NCBI GenBank assembly: GCA_037387125.1
Contig: JARRLL010000016.1
Span: forward strand, 35,969 to 99,968
From: GCA-2729495 sp037387125
GTDB lineage: Bacteria; Pseudomonadota; Gammaproteobacteria; Steroidobacterales; GCA-2729495
Length of the DNA stretch: 64,000 bases
Reading direction: 5' to 3'
Position 1 is the stretch's first letter. Each line of letters begins with the position of its first letter. The notes beneath the pieces were generated by a model. The model was not told where the DNA came from and ran no database searches. It saw nothing but the letters and a program-made list of their open reading frames with translations. Of the stretch, positions 9,012-16,774 are shown piece after piece. Both the position numbers and the translations under genes were made by a program.

Positions 9012-10325
9012 TTTGGCTAGTTCGGTGCTGCCGGTCTCGGTTCCATCGGTCTGCGTTTGTACCGGCGAATGAATCCTCACAAGGTTGATCACGTTGTCAC
9101 TCGTCTGAACGATGTCGATGGGGTAGTCGCCTAATTTAAGGCCCGTTCCCTGTTCAGGGATTTTCTCCAGCTGTTCCAAGATCAGCCCGTTTAGAGTCTT
9201 GGCTCCGTCCGTGGGTAATTGCCAGTTCATCATTCGGTTGAGTGACCTGATGTTGGCGCCCGCATTAACCAGGTAAGCTGAACTGTTCTTGTCGGGTACC
9301 ACGTCGCCATCACTCGGCGAAGTTTCGGTAGTGAATTCACCGACAATCTCTTCGAGTATGTCCTCAAGCGTAATGAGCCCCTGGATGTCGCCGTATTCAT
9401 CGACGACCATTGCTGTGCGTTGACGGTTATGCTGGAAATGCACCAGTTGCCTGTGCAAAGCAGTACCTTCGGGAACGAAGTAGGGATCGTCCATCAATTG
9501 GGTCAGCTTGTCTTTGCTAAGGTCCGAAAGGCTGTCTGCCTTTATGAGCCGGCGCATGTCTAGGATGCCGATCACGTGGTCTATGCTGTCTCTGTAAACC
9601 GGCATGCGGGTGAAGTGACTGTCTCGAATGTTTGTCAGGATAGTGTCCCAGTCGTCGTCCAGATCGATGCCGATTATTTCGTTGTGCGGGACCATGACGT
9701 CATCTACGGTCATGTCCTCGAGTTCAAGAATGCCCTGCAGCATGCGGTGTCGTTTTCTGGGCAAAAGCGCGCCCGATTCATTAACCAGCAGGCGCAGCTC
9801 TTCAATGGTCAGGTTTTGCTGATCGACCTGCTCTGGGTCAACACCCGCCAGCTTGAGCATGGAGTTGGACACCAGATTAATCAGCCAGATTAATGGAAAT
9901 GCCAGTTTTTGCAGCGGGTAATAGATATAGCTTGCCGGGAAAGCAAGCGATTCCGGGTGCAGGGCGGCGAGCGTTTTCGGCATTACTTCCGCAAAGATAA
10001 GGACGATCAGCGTGAACACGACCGTGCTGGCTATTGAAACCCAGGCAGAGGGCCCAAGAATACGCAGTGATATTGTCCCGACGATGAGCGCCGCGGTGAA
10101 ATTTACGAGATTGTTGCCGAACAGGATAAGCGTGATAAGGCGATCAGGCCGACGAAGCAGGCTTTCGGCAAATCTTGCCCCACGGTGGCCCGAGCGTGCC
10201 TTATGCCGCAACCGATAACGGTTCAGGCCTATTAGCGCTGTTTCGGTGCCAGAAAAAAATGCTGATAGAAACAGCAGGATAAAAAGGGTTGCAACTAAAA
10301 ACCCTAGGGGTATGTCATCACCCAA
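9003..10325 (-). CDS. CNNM/CorC (HlyC-type) transporter with CBS domains
   Basis: Membrane protein of the DUF21-CBS-CorC_HlyC architecture, a family linked to magnesium/cobalt efflux. I place the start at TTG 10325: AAGGAG lies 10 bp upstream, and the product then begins directly before the first membrane helix (PLGFLVATLFILLFLSAFFSG). The open frame extends 115 codons further upstream, but that stretch has no family character. The 440-residue product has a DUF21 membrane domain (about 1-190, with SGTETALIGLNRYRL), two CBS domains (about 200-325) and a C-terminal CorC_HlyC domain (about 350-430). The substrate is not determined by the sequence. Confidence 0.9.
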   Translation of the reverse strand: MGDDIPLGFLVATLFILLFLSAFFSGTETALIGLNRYRLRHKARSGHRGARFAESLLRRPDRLITLILFGNNLVNFTAALIVGTISLRILGPSAWVSIASTVVFTLIVLIFAEVMPKTLAALHPESLAFPASYIYYPLQKLAFPLIWLINLVSNSMLKLAGVDPEQVDQQNLTIEELRLLVNESGALLPRKRHRMLQGILELEDMTVDDVMVPHNEIIGIDLDDDWDTILTNIRDSHFTRMPVYRDSIDHVIGILDMRRLIKADSLSDLSKDKLTQLMDDPYFVPEGTALHRQLVHFQHNRQRTAMVVDEYGDIQGLITLEDILEEIVGEFTTETSPSDGDVVPDKNSSAYLVNAGANIRSLNRMMNWQLPTDGAKTLNGLILEQLEKIPEQGTGLKLGDYPIDIVQTSDNVINLVRIHSPVQTQTDGTETGSTELAKSV

Positions 10326-10433
10326 GAGAGTGATACTCCTTGCCAAACATCGGTCAATGTTGGCCACCCGTGCTGGTGCTGTCAAGGAATAGTTCCCTAA
10401 CTGGGAGGCCGGGCCGGGTAGGCCATTGCGCCA

Positions 10434-10462
10434 TTCTTTATGGCACCGTATCTCGTTACAAT
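10434..10462 (+). promoter_or_regulatory. Possible promoter of ffh
   Basis: A good -10 hexamer TACAAT (10457-10462) lies about 60 bp before the ffh start. The -35 region at 17 bp spacing (TTCTTT, 10434-10439) is poor. It sits in the gap between the divergent corC-like gene and ffh, where a promoter is expected. Confidence 0.3.
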
Positions 10463-10524
10463 AGGCTTTCTGGCAGTGGCATCCGGTGCCATCAGCCATT
10501 TTGAGTCTGCTTATAAGGACGCCG

Positions 10525-11886
10525 ATGTTTAATGGATTGAGTGCAAGACTGAGGGACGTGTCGGCCAAGGTGCGCGGCAAGGGCCGGCTGACCGACGACA
10601 ATATCAAGGATGCGGTGCGCGATGTGCGCATGGCGTTGCTCGAGGCGGACGTTGCATTGCCGGTGGTCAAGGGTTTCGTGGCGCGTGTGCGCGAGCGTGC
10701 GGTTGGTGCAGAAGTGACTCGCAGCCTGGACCCCGGTCAGGTTTTTATCAAAATACTCGATCAGGAACTGACCCGGGCGCTTGGCGTTGATTCCGCAGAG
10801 CTCGACCTGCGCAGACAGCCGCCTGCAGTGATCTTGCTGGCGGGTTTACAGGGCGCCGGGAAAACCACTACAGCAGCGAAGCTTGCGTTGTGGCTAAAGC
10901 GAAAGAATGGCAAGCGACCGATGCTGGTGAGCCTCGATACACGCCGACCCGCGGCGATGCTCCAGTTGCAGCAACTTGCCGAACGCGTTGATGTGCCTTT
11001 TATGCCGTTCGCGGACGGCGATCAGCCGCTCGATATTGCGCGCAGAGCAGTAGCAGAGGCGCGCAAGAATCTTAGCGACGTGCTTATTCTTGATACGGCG
11101 GGGCGCACGCGGCTGGAAAACGAGCTGCTCGATGAGCTGCAATCGCTGCACCAGGAATTCGACCCCGCGGAGACCCTGTTCGTTGTCGACAGTATGGCCG
11201 GTCAGGACGCAGTAAATGCGGCTAAAGCATTTGGTGATGCCCTGCAGCTGACCGGAGTGGTCTTGACGAAGACGGATGGTGATGCGCGGGGCGGCGCTGC
11301 TTTATCGGTAAAAACCGTCACAGGTAAACCCATTAAATTTATCGGCACCGGCGAAGACATCGAAGGTCTGGAATTGTTCCACCCGGATCGCATGGCGCGG
11401 CGCATTCTCGGAATGGGTGACGTGCTCAGCCTGGTCGAGGAGGTCGAGCAAAAAGTAGACCGAGAGCAGGCCGAGCGGCTGGCCGGCAAGCTTCGCAAAG
11501 GTCAGGGTTTCGATCTCGCCGATATGCGCGAGCAGTTGCGGCAAATGATGAACATGGGCGATATGCAGGGGCTGCTGGAGAAACTGCCCCTGCCCGGCGG
11601 TGTCAACCCGGAGGCATTGGCGAAGGGCATCGACACCAAAATGCTGAAGCGGCAGGTAGCCCTGATCGATTCGATGACGCCCGGCGAACGGCGTTTTCCA
11701 AAAACCATCAACGGTTCGCGCAAGAAACGCATAGCCAGGGGCGCGGGGATGCAGATTCAGGATGTTAATCGCTTGATCAAGCAGCACACGCAAATGCAAA
11801 AGACGATGAAAAAGATGGGTAAGGGCGGTCTGCAAAAAATGATGCGCGGCATGGGCGGTTCCGGAGGCGCATTTCCGCCCCGCTAG
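10525..11886 (+). CDS. ffh: Signal recognition particle protein Ffh (SRP54)
   Basis: GTPase subunit of SRP. It binds signal sequences through its methionine-rich M domain and pairs with 4.5S RNA, whose gene is at 34785 in this window. The start is ATG 10525 (MFNGLSARL), with AAGGA 7 bp upstream; an in-frame extension to 10486 is not family-like. The 453-residue protein has an N domain, G domain with GLQGAGKTTTAAKLA and DTAGRTRLENELLDEL, and an M domain with the RNA-binding stretch NGSRKKRIARGAG followed by many Met residues. Length matches the family. Confidence 0.97.
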   Translation: MFNGLSARLRDVSAKVRGKGRLTDDNIKDAVRDVRMALLEADVALPVVKGFVARVRERAVGAEVTRSLDPGQVFIKILDQELTRALGVDSAELDLRRQPPAVILLAGLQGAGKTTTAAKLALWLKRKNGKRPMLVSLDTRRPAAMLQLQQLAERVDVPFMPFADGDQPLDIARRAVAEARKNLSDVLILDTAGRTRLENELLDELQSLHQEFDPAETLFVVDSMAGQDAVNAAKAFGDALQLTGVVLTKTDGDARGGAALSVKTVTGKPIKFIGTGEDIEGLELFHPDRMARRILGMGDVLSLVEEVEQKVDREQAERLAGKLRKGQGFDLADMREQLRQMMNMGDMQGLLEKLPLPGGVNPEALAKGIDTKMLKRQVALIDSMTPGERRFPKTINGSRKKRIARGAGMQIQDVNRLIKQHTQMQKTMKKMGKGGLQKMMRGMGGSGGAFPPR

Positions 11887-12040
11887 GGCCGTTTTGTCAG
11901 GCCCGTTCGTTACTGTATTGCAGCGTGCGGAGCGGGCTTTGGCGTCAACCGGAGCCCTCGCGGAAGCCTGGAATTCGGGTAAATCGGGTTGGAAGGCTGT
12001 TTTTACGCGATATTTACCTGAAAATTAATGGCTTTACGGG

Positions 12041-12068
12041 TTCACATCGCCGGAAAATCCAGTAAAAT
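12041..12068 (+). promoter_or_regulatory. Predicted promoter for the rpsP operon
   Basis: TTCACA (12041-12046) and TAAAAT (12063-12068) are separated by 16 bp, each matching five of six sigma-70 consensus bases. Transcription would begin near 12075, giving a ~130-nt leader before rpsP that contains the hairpin at 12085-12104. Apart from these two signals I see nothing in the 321-bp ffh-rpsP gap. Confidence 0.55.
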
Positions 12069-12084
12069 TCCCTGCTTACGCGTC

Positions 12085-12104
12085 GGCGGAACTTCGGTTC
12101 CGCC
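12085..12104 (+). terminator. TTCG-loop hairpin in the rpsP leader (terminator or attenuator)
   Basis: A perfect 8-bp stem GGCGGAAC/GTTCCGCC closes a TTCG tetraloop and is followed by GTTGTTTTGTT. It may terminate ffh transcription. If the promoter at 12041-12068 is real, it begins about 10 nt into the rpsP leader, where it would act as a partial attenuator or a 5' stabilising hairpin. Confidence 0.55.
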
Positions 12105-12207
12105 GTTGTTTTGTTGCCTCCGGCATTTACCGGCATACGCTGGGTCAGTGCACGGTATTTTTCCGGTCACCGGATTTGCAAGACTTTAAGTTTGGAGCAA
12201 TTTTTTA

Positions 12208-12480
12208 ATGGTTAGCATCCGTTTATCTCGCGGTGGAGCCAAGAAGCGGCCGTTCTATCACATTGTTGTGACAGATCAGCGGAACCGCCGCGATGGTCGT
12301 TATATTGAGCGGCTGGGTTTTTTCAACCCAATCGCGGTTGATGGCAAGGAGCAGGTTCGCATCGATCTGCCTCGGGTTGATTACTGGATTGGTCAGGGCG
12401 CGCAGCCTTCTGATCGAGTGAAAAGTCTGTTGAAAGGCTACAGAAAGAACCAGGGTGCGGAATCGGCAGCAGAAGCCTGA
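12208..12480 (+). CDS. rpsP: 30S ribosomal protein S16
   Basis: Small-subunit protein needed for 30S assembly. The 90-residue product has the S16 signature MVSIRLSRGGAKKRPFYHIV and continues RRDGRYIERLGFFNP, with normal length and a short Ala/Glu tail. The ATG at 12208 is preceded by GGAGCAA (12193-12199). It heads the conserved rpsP-rimM-trmD-rplS operon, in which ribosomal proteins are co-transcribed with a 16S maturation factor and a tRNA methyltransferase. Confidence 0.97.
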   Translation: MVSIRLSRGGAKKRPFYHIVVTDQRNRRDGRYIERLGFFNPIAVDGKEQVRIDLPRVDYWIGQGAQPSDRVKSLLKGYRKNQGAESAAEA

Positions 12481-12486
12481 TTTTGA

Positions 12487-12514
12487 AAAATGCCGTTGCT
12501 ACGCGCGGCATTTT
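12487..12514 (+). terminator. Inverted repeat between rpsP and rimM
   Basis: AAAATGCCG (12487-12495) and CGGCATTTT (12506-12514) form a perfect 9-bp stem with a 10-base loop that can itself pair GC/GC. The 3' arm ends in four T. It lies in the 57-bp gap between rpsP and rimM, where an attenuator would lower rimM-trmD expression relative to the ribosomal protein genes. It also shows that the in-frame ATG at 12490 is not the rimM start. Confidence 0.6.
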
Positions 12515-12537
12515 GCGAAGGAAAACACAGGCGCATC

Positions 12538-13080
12538 ATGGACGAGAAAGAGTCTGGTGTGCTGATGGGCCGAATAGCCGGCCCATATGGCGTTAAAGGC
12601 TGGCTGCGGATTCATTCCTATGCTGAGCCGCCGGAGAATATTTTTACGTACGGCGAGTGGTCATTGCGTGAGAGGGGCAACCCGCTCGCGGTTCGTGCAG
12701 CGACGCCGCTCGACGGAAAGAAGCACGGTAAAGGCCTTGTGGCGCGCATAGCGGGTATCGATGACCGCGATAAGGCCGAGGCTCTTAAAGGGCTTGGTAT
12801 TTACGTCGCCCGCAGCCGGTTGCCGAAACTGGATGATGGCAATTACTACTGGGCAGATCTGGAAGGTTTGCGGGTCGAAAACCTGCAGGAAGTTTTTCTG
12901 GGCCACGTCGATCACATGATGGAAGCCGGAGCGGCCGACGTGATGGTGGTCTGCGGTGAGGACGGTGGCAAACGCCGATGCCTGATCCCTTTTATCAAGG
13001 GTGACGTGGTTTTGAAAGTGGACCTGGATAGCAAGTTGATCACGGTCGACTGGGAAGACGATTCAGGGCAGCGGGATTGA
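12538..13080 (+). CDS. rimM: 16S rRNA processing protein RimM
   Basis: Assists maturation of the 30S head domain and binds S19. I start it at ATG 12538 (MDEKESGVLMGRIAGPYGVKGW), because upstream in-frame codons fall within the hairpin at 12487-12514. The 180-residue protein has the RimM N-terminal domain (GRIAGPYGVKGWLRIHSY) and a C-terminal PRC-barrel (YYWADLEGLRV, IPFIKGDVVLKVDLDSKLITVDW). Its TGA stop overlaps the trmD ATG (TGATG). Confidence 0.95.
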   Translation: MDEKESGVLMGRIAGPYGVKGWLRIHSYAEPPENIFTYGEWSLRERGNPLAVRAATPLDGKKHGKGLVARIAGIDDRDKAEALKGLGIYVARSRLPKLDDGNYYWADLEGLRVENLQEVFLGHVDHMMEAGAADVMVVCGEDGGKRRCLIPFIKGDVVLKVDLDSKLITVDWEDDSGQRD

Positions 13081-13862
13081 TGAAACTAGAGGTCATCAGC
13101 CTGTTCCCGGAGATGATTCGGGACGCAGCCGCCTACGGAGTGACCGGGCGGGCCCTGGAAAATGGGGTGGCGAATCTGAATGTGAGTTCGCCCAGAAGTT
13201 TTGCGACCGACGCTTATCAAACGGTTGATGACAGGCCGTATGGCGGCGGTCCTGGCATGGTTCTGAAGTTTGAGCCTATGGCGACTGCGATCAGGTCGGC
13301 AAAGGGTGATTTGCCGCCGGGCAGTCCGGTCATATTCCTTAGCCCGCAAGGGCGGGTTTTTGACCAGGCGGTTGCGCGGCAGCTGGCAGGTTTACCGGGT
13401 CTGTTGCTGGTTGCCGGTCGCTATGAAGGGTTCGACGAGCGCCTGATAGAGGCATTCGCGGATGACGAATTGTCGCTGGGTGATTACGTAATCAGTGGCG
13501 GCGAAACGGCGGCCTTGGTGGTTATGGATGCGGTCATGCGATTGTTGCCCGGCGTGTTGGGTGATGAGGCCTCGGCGGAGCAGGATTCGTTTACCGACGG
13601 GCTACTCGATTGCCCGCACTATACGCGGCCTGAATTGGTTGAGGGACGAGGAGTTCCCGAGGTATTGCTGGAAGGCAATCACGAAGTAATACGGCGGTGG
13701 CGTTTACGGCAGTCGTTAGGCAGGACATGGTTGAGGCGGCCTGATTTGCTTGAAAAACGCAGCTTGTCGCCAGAGGAAAACAGACTTTTGCTGGAGTTCA
13801 AAGAGGAATTCCAAAAGATGCAGGCTCGCGATATCGAGGGCGATAGCGCAGGCCGGAAATAG
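13080..13862 (+). CDS. trmD: tRNA (guanine-N1)-methyltransferase
   Basis: Transfers a methyl group from SAM to G37 next to the anticodon, preventing +1 frameshifting. The start ATG 13080 overlaps the rimM stop; the TTG at 13077 is not needed. The 260-residue SPOUT enzyme shows the trefoil-knot motifs RPYGGGPGMVLKFEPM, VAGRYEGFDERLIE, GDYVISGGETAALVVMDA and RLLPGVLG, and the tRNA-binding DCPHYTRPELVEGRGVP. Length and motif order are normal. Confidence 0.97.
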   Translation: MKLEVISLFPEMIRDAAAYGVTGRALENGVANLNVSSPRSFATDAYQTVDDRPYGGGPGMVLKFEPMATAIRSAKGDLPPGSPVIFLSPQGRVFDQAVARQLAGLPGLLLVAGRYEGFDERLIEAFADDELSLGDYVISGGETAALVVMDAVMRLLPGVLGDEASAEQDSFTDGLLDCPHYTRPELVEGRGVPEVLLEGNHEVIRRWRLRQSLGRTWLRRPDLLEKRSLSPEENRLLLEFKEEFQKMQARDIEGDSAGRK

Positions 13863-13916
13863 AAATTTGTAATTTATGCGGCGTTACGAACGCTGCTGCC
13901 TACAGGTGAGAAACTA

Positions 13917-14261
13917 ATGAGCAAGATCATTCAGGAACTTGAGCAGGAACAGATGGGTCGCGAAGTCCCGGACTTTGCCCCAGGCGATACAGTTGTTGTG
14001 CAGGTGCGTGTCCGTGAGGGTAACCGCGAGCGTCTGCAAGCGTATGAGGGTGTCGTAATCGCGAGGCGCAACAGAGGCCTGAATTCGGCATTTACCGTAC
14101 GAAAAATTTCGCATGGCGAAGGTGTCGAGAGGGTCTTTCAGACCTACAGTCCTTCGATTGCGAGTATCGAGATAAAGCGCCGTGGCGACGTGCGCCGGGC
14201 CAAGTTGTATTATTTGCGTGAGCGCAGCGGGAAATCAGCGCGCATCAAAGAAAAAATCTAA
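13917..14261 (+). CDS. rplS: 50S ribosomal protein L19
   Basis: L19 lies at the interface of the ribosomal subunits. The 114-residue product has the family motifs GDTVVVQVRVREGNRERLQAYEGVVIARRNRGL and SPSIASIEIKRRGDVRRAKLYYLRERSGKSARIKE, of normal length. An AGGTGAG ribosome binding site precedes the ATG. It ends the rpsP operon; the TRAP transporter genes begin 29 bp later on the same strand. Confidence 0.97.
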   Translation: MSKIIQELEQEQMGREVPDFAPGDTVVVQVRVREGNRERLQAYEGVVIARRNRGLNSAFTVRKISHGEGVERVFQTYSPSIASIEIKRRGDVRRAKLYYLRERSGKSARIKEKI

Positions 14262-14290
14262 CTTATGCTATACGTTGGGACGAGTTTTCT

Positions 14291-15190
14291 GTGATCAACG
14301 TGCTTGGTAATTTGCTGCAAATCTTAAGTCGCCGGCTTTCGCCGGCGCCTTTCGTTGTGGCGGCTGTCCTCCCGTTTCTGCTTAGTGGCTGCAGCTTAAT
14401 TGTGTCCAATGTTTCGTCAGGGATGGCGAATGATTTGTCGGATGCCATCCTCAACCAGGATGATCCGGAGCTGGTCCGCGAGGCTTTGCCGGCCTATCTG
14501 TTATTGATGGACAGTATGGTGTCTTCGGGGCCCGACAATCCGGCAACGCTGAGCGCCGCGGCTCAGCTTTATGCCGCCTATGGCGCCGGCTTGGTGGATG
14601 ACGAAGACCGCGCAAAGATTCTGACAAGGCGCGCCCGTTCTTACGGAACCAGAGCCCTTTGCGCGGCCGACTCTGATGCGTGCGAGTTGGAAGGCCTAAA
14701 TTTCGACGACTACGTGAACGTAATCGAGTCGGTCAGGAGCAAAGATGTCGAGGCTCTGTATAGTTATAGCCTTGCCAACCTGGCCTGGATAAGAACGAAT
14801 TCGGATGACTACAAGGCGCTGGCCGATCTGCCAAAGATTGAGGTGTCCTTGCAGCGGGTAATGCAGCTTGAGCCGGGAGATCTGGCAGCCAGCACCAGCA
14901 TGTACCTGGGTATCTTGAACACACTGCGGCCCGCTGCGTTGGGCGGTGATCCCGAAGCAGGGCGAGCCTGGTTCGAAAAAGGTATCGAGTTGTCAGGCGG
15001 CAAGGACCTGGGCATCAAGGTCGAGTTCGCCAGAGGCTATGCGCGGCTGCTGTATGACCGGGAATTACATGACCAGCTGCTGAACGAAGTCCTTGCAGCG
15101 GATGTCGAGCAACCTGGCCTGACATTGTTTAACATCTTGGCTCGCGACCAGGCCCGCTCTTTACTGGCATCCGCGGATGACTACTTTTGA
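14291..15190 (+). CDS. TRAP transporter TatT-type lipoprotein (T component)
   Basis: The 299-residue lipoprotein has an N-terminal hydrophobic segment ending in the lipobox LLSGC (about residue 35), then an all-helical TPR-like body characteristic of the TatT family. TatT proteins associate with a DctP-type binding protein and are proposed to deliver ligand to it. The start is GTG 14291, with a weak ribosome binding site. The immediate neighbours are the binding protein and the two permease subunits, which supports the assignment. The end overlaps an upstream open extension of the dctP frame but not its proposed start. Confidence 0.85.
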   Translation: MINVLGNLLQILSRRLSPAPFVVAAVLPFLLSGCSLIVSNVSSGMANDLSDAILNQDDPELVREALPAYLLLMDSMVSSGPDNPATLSAAAQLYAAYGAGLVDDEDRAKILTRRARSYGTRALCAADSDACELEGLNFDDYVNVIESVRSKDVEALYSYSLANLAWIRTNSDDYKALADLPKIEVSLQRVMQLEPGDLAASTSMYLGILNTLRPAALGGDPEAGRAWFEKGIELSGGKDLGIKVEFARGYARLLYDRELHDQLLNEVLAADVEQPGLTLFNILARDQARSLLASADDYF

Positions 15191-15230
15191 CGGTCAGCTA
15201 GCTGCAGAAAATATTAAAGGGATGTTTCGA

Positions 15231-16262
15231 ATGACACGTGCAAAATTTTCTTTCGTGACTGGTTTGCTGGCATTGCTGCTCGCAGCTTCGGCGCATGCCG
15301 CTGTGCTAAAGCTTGCCACCATTGCGCCAGAGGGCTCCGACTGGATGAATGAGCATCGCGCCGCGGCTGAAACAATCAAGGACCGTACCGATGGGCGGGT
15401 CACGCTTAAATTTTATGGCGGCGGCGTCATGGGTAACGACCGTAAGGTGCTCCGAAAAATCAGAATCGGTCAACTCCAGGGGGCGGCATTCACGACGAGC
15501 GGTCTCTCCGAGCGCTACCCGGATATAGTTCTATTCGGGATGCCCTTTGTGTTTCGCTCTCAGGATGAAGTGGATCACGTGCGTGAAAAGCTCGACGCGG
15601 ATTTGCTGCAAGGATTGGAAGAGGCGGGGTTCGTGTCCTTTGGTTTTGCGGGCGGGGGATTTGCCAACTTTATGAGCCGCGACCCGTTGCGGTCGCAGGA
15701 GAATTTGCAAGGCAAAAAAATCTGGGTGCCCGAGGGTGATGTAATCAGCTTTACCGCCCTGGAGTCGATGAATCTGTCGCCGGTCGTGTTGCCGCTTTCG
15801 GATGTGCTTACGGGCCTGCAGACCGGACTGTTGGACGTGATCGTCACGCCGCCGGTCGGGGCTTTGCTGCTCCAGTGGTACACGAAAGTGCAGTACATTA
15901 ATCCATTGCCCGTCGCCTATACCCTTGGTTTGCTGGCTATAGATGCCAAGGCGTTTGCGCGCATCGATGCTGCCGACCAGCAGGTCATTCGCGAGGTTAT
16001 GACGGACGTTTATTTGCGGCTCGATAAGACTAATCGCCTGGATAATATAGAAGCTAAAGAGGCGCTGCTGGCTAATGGGTTGAAAATAGTAGAGTCCACC
16101 CCGGACGATATTCCCTACTGGCGCAAGATTGCGCGTGAGACCAACGAAAAAATCTGGAAGGAAACCGCTGTCCGGCCTGAGTTATTCGAAAAACTAGAGC
16201 AAATTCTTTCAGAATATCGCGCGACGGCTGAGCAACCTTCGGCTGCGGAATCTGCGATGTGA
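15231..16262 (+). CDS. dctP: TRAP transporter solute-binding protein (DctP family)
   Basis: Periplasmic receptor of a sodium-driven TRAP transporter. The ATG at 15231 has AAAGGG at a 9-bp spacing and gives a clean signal peptide (MTRAKFSFVTGLLALLLAASAHA); codons upstream in frame overlap the preceding gene. The 343-residue protein carries family features such as KLATIAPEGSDWM, FYGGGVMGNDRKVLRKIRIGQ and the Arg/Asn substrate-pocket region. The substrate cannot be told from sequence; TatT-linked DctP proteins are thought to bind hydrophobic or organic-acid ligands. Its stop overlaps the dctQ GTG by four bases. Confidence 0.92.
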   Translation: MTRAKFSFVTGLLALLLAASAHAAVLKLATIAPEGSDWMNEHRAAAETIKDRTDGRVTLKFYGGGVMGNDRKVLRKIRIGQLQGAAFTTSGLSERYPDIVLFGMPFVFRSQDEVDHVREKLDADLLQGLEEAGFVSFGFAGGGFANFMSRDPLRSQENLQGKKIWVPEGDVISFTALESMNLSPVVLPLSDVLTGLQTGLLDVIVTPPVGALLLQWYTKVQYINPLPVAYTLGLLAIDAKAFARIDAADQQVIREVMTDVYLRLDKTNRLDNIEAKEALLANGLKIVESTPDDIPYWRKIARETNEKIWKETAVRPELFEKLEQILSEYRATAEQPSAAESAM

Positions 16263-16774
16263 ATTTGCAGTCGCGTCGCAGCAAGCTACTGGCGAAAGCA
16301 AGTGCCTTCGGGCGTTTTGTAGAGAACACGTTTCTGAGCCTGCTCCTTGCAGGAATGATCGGTCTGGCGGCTTTGCAGATCGTGCTGCGTTGGAGTGACC
16401 TGGGCAGCCTTGTGTGGGGCGATGAAGCTATACGGCTCATGGTTTTATGGATCGCCATGATCGCCGGAATCGCAGCGGCCCGCGAAGATCGCCATATTGC
16501 AATCGATGTGCTGTCCCGGTTTCTTGGAACGCGCAGTAAAGCCATTACTGCGGTCATAGTTGATCTGTTTACCGCCGCCGTGTGTCTCGCGCTGGCTTGG
16601 TATGGCTGGGGGATGCTCAGATTTGCACTGGACGACGGCGACGTGTTTTTTGGCAATCTGCCAGCCTGGTTCTTTCAGTCAATAATTCCGGCCGCCTTTG
16701 CGCTAATGGCCTACCGCTATTTCCTGTGGTTTTTACGCGGCTTACGGACCTTTATCAGCGGTGATGCTAAGTGA
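16259..16774 (+). CDS. dctQ: TRAP transporter small permease (DctQ)
   Basis: The 171-residue inner-membrane protein has four predicted helices and the family pattern WGDEAIRLMVLWIAMIAGIAAAREDRHIAIDVL, including the conserved E-R and H-I positions. The start is GTG 16259 in a GTGA overlap with dctP; its own stop overlaps the dctM GTG the same way. DctQ stabilises the large permease and is required for transport. Confidence 0.93.
   Translation: MNLQSRRSKLLAKASAFGRFVENTFLSLLLAGMIGLAALQIVLRWSDLGSLVWGDEAIRLMVLWIAMIAGIAAAREDRHIAIDVLSRFLGTRSKAITAVIVDLFTAAVCLALAWYGWGMLRFALDDGDVFFGNLPAWFFQSIIPAAFALMAYRYFLWFLRGLRTFISGDAK

Noticed and set aside
10326..10670. An N-terminal extension of the corC-like gene
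   Set aside because: The 115 extra residues have no family character and would overlap the ffh promoter and start. A good ribosome binding site supports TTG 10325.
12501..12537. ATG 12490 as the rimM start
   Set aside because: That codon lies in the left arm of a perfect hairpin, and the residues it adds are not family-like. ATG 12538 gives the expected RimM N-terminus.
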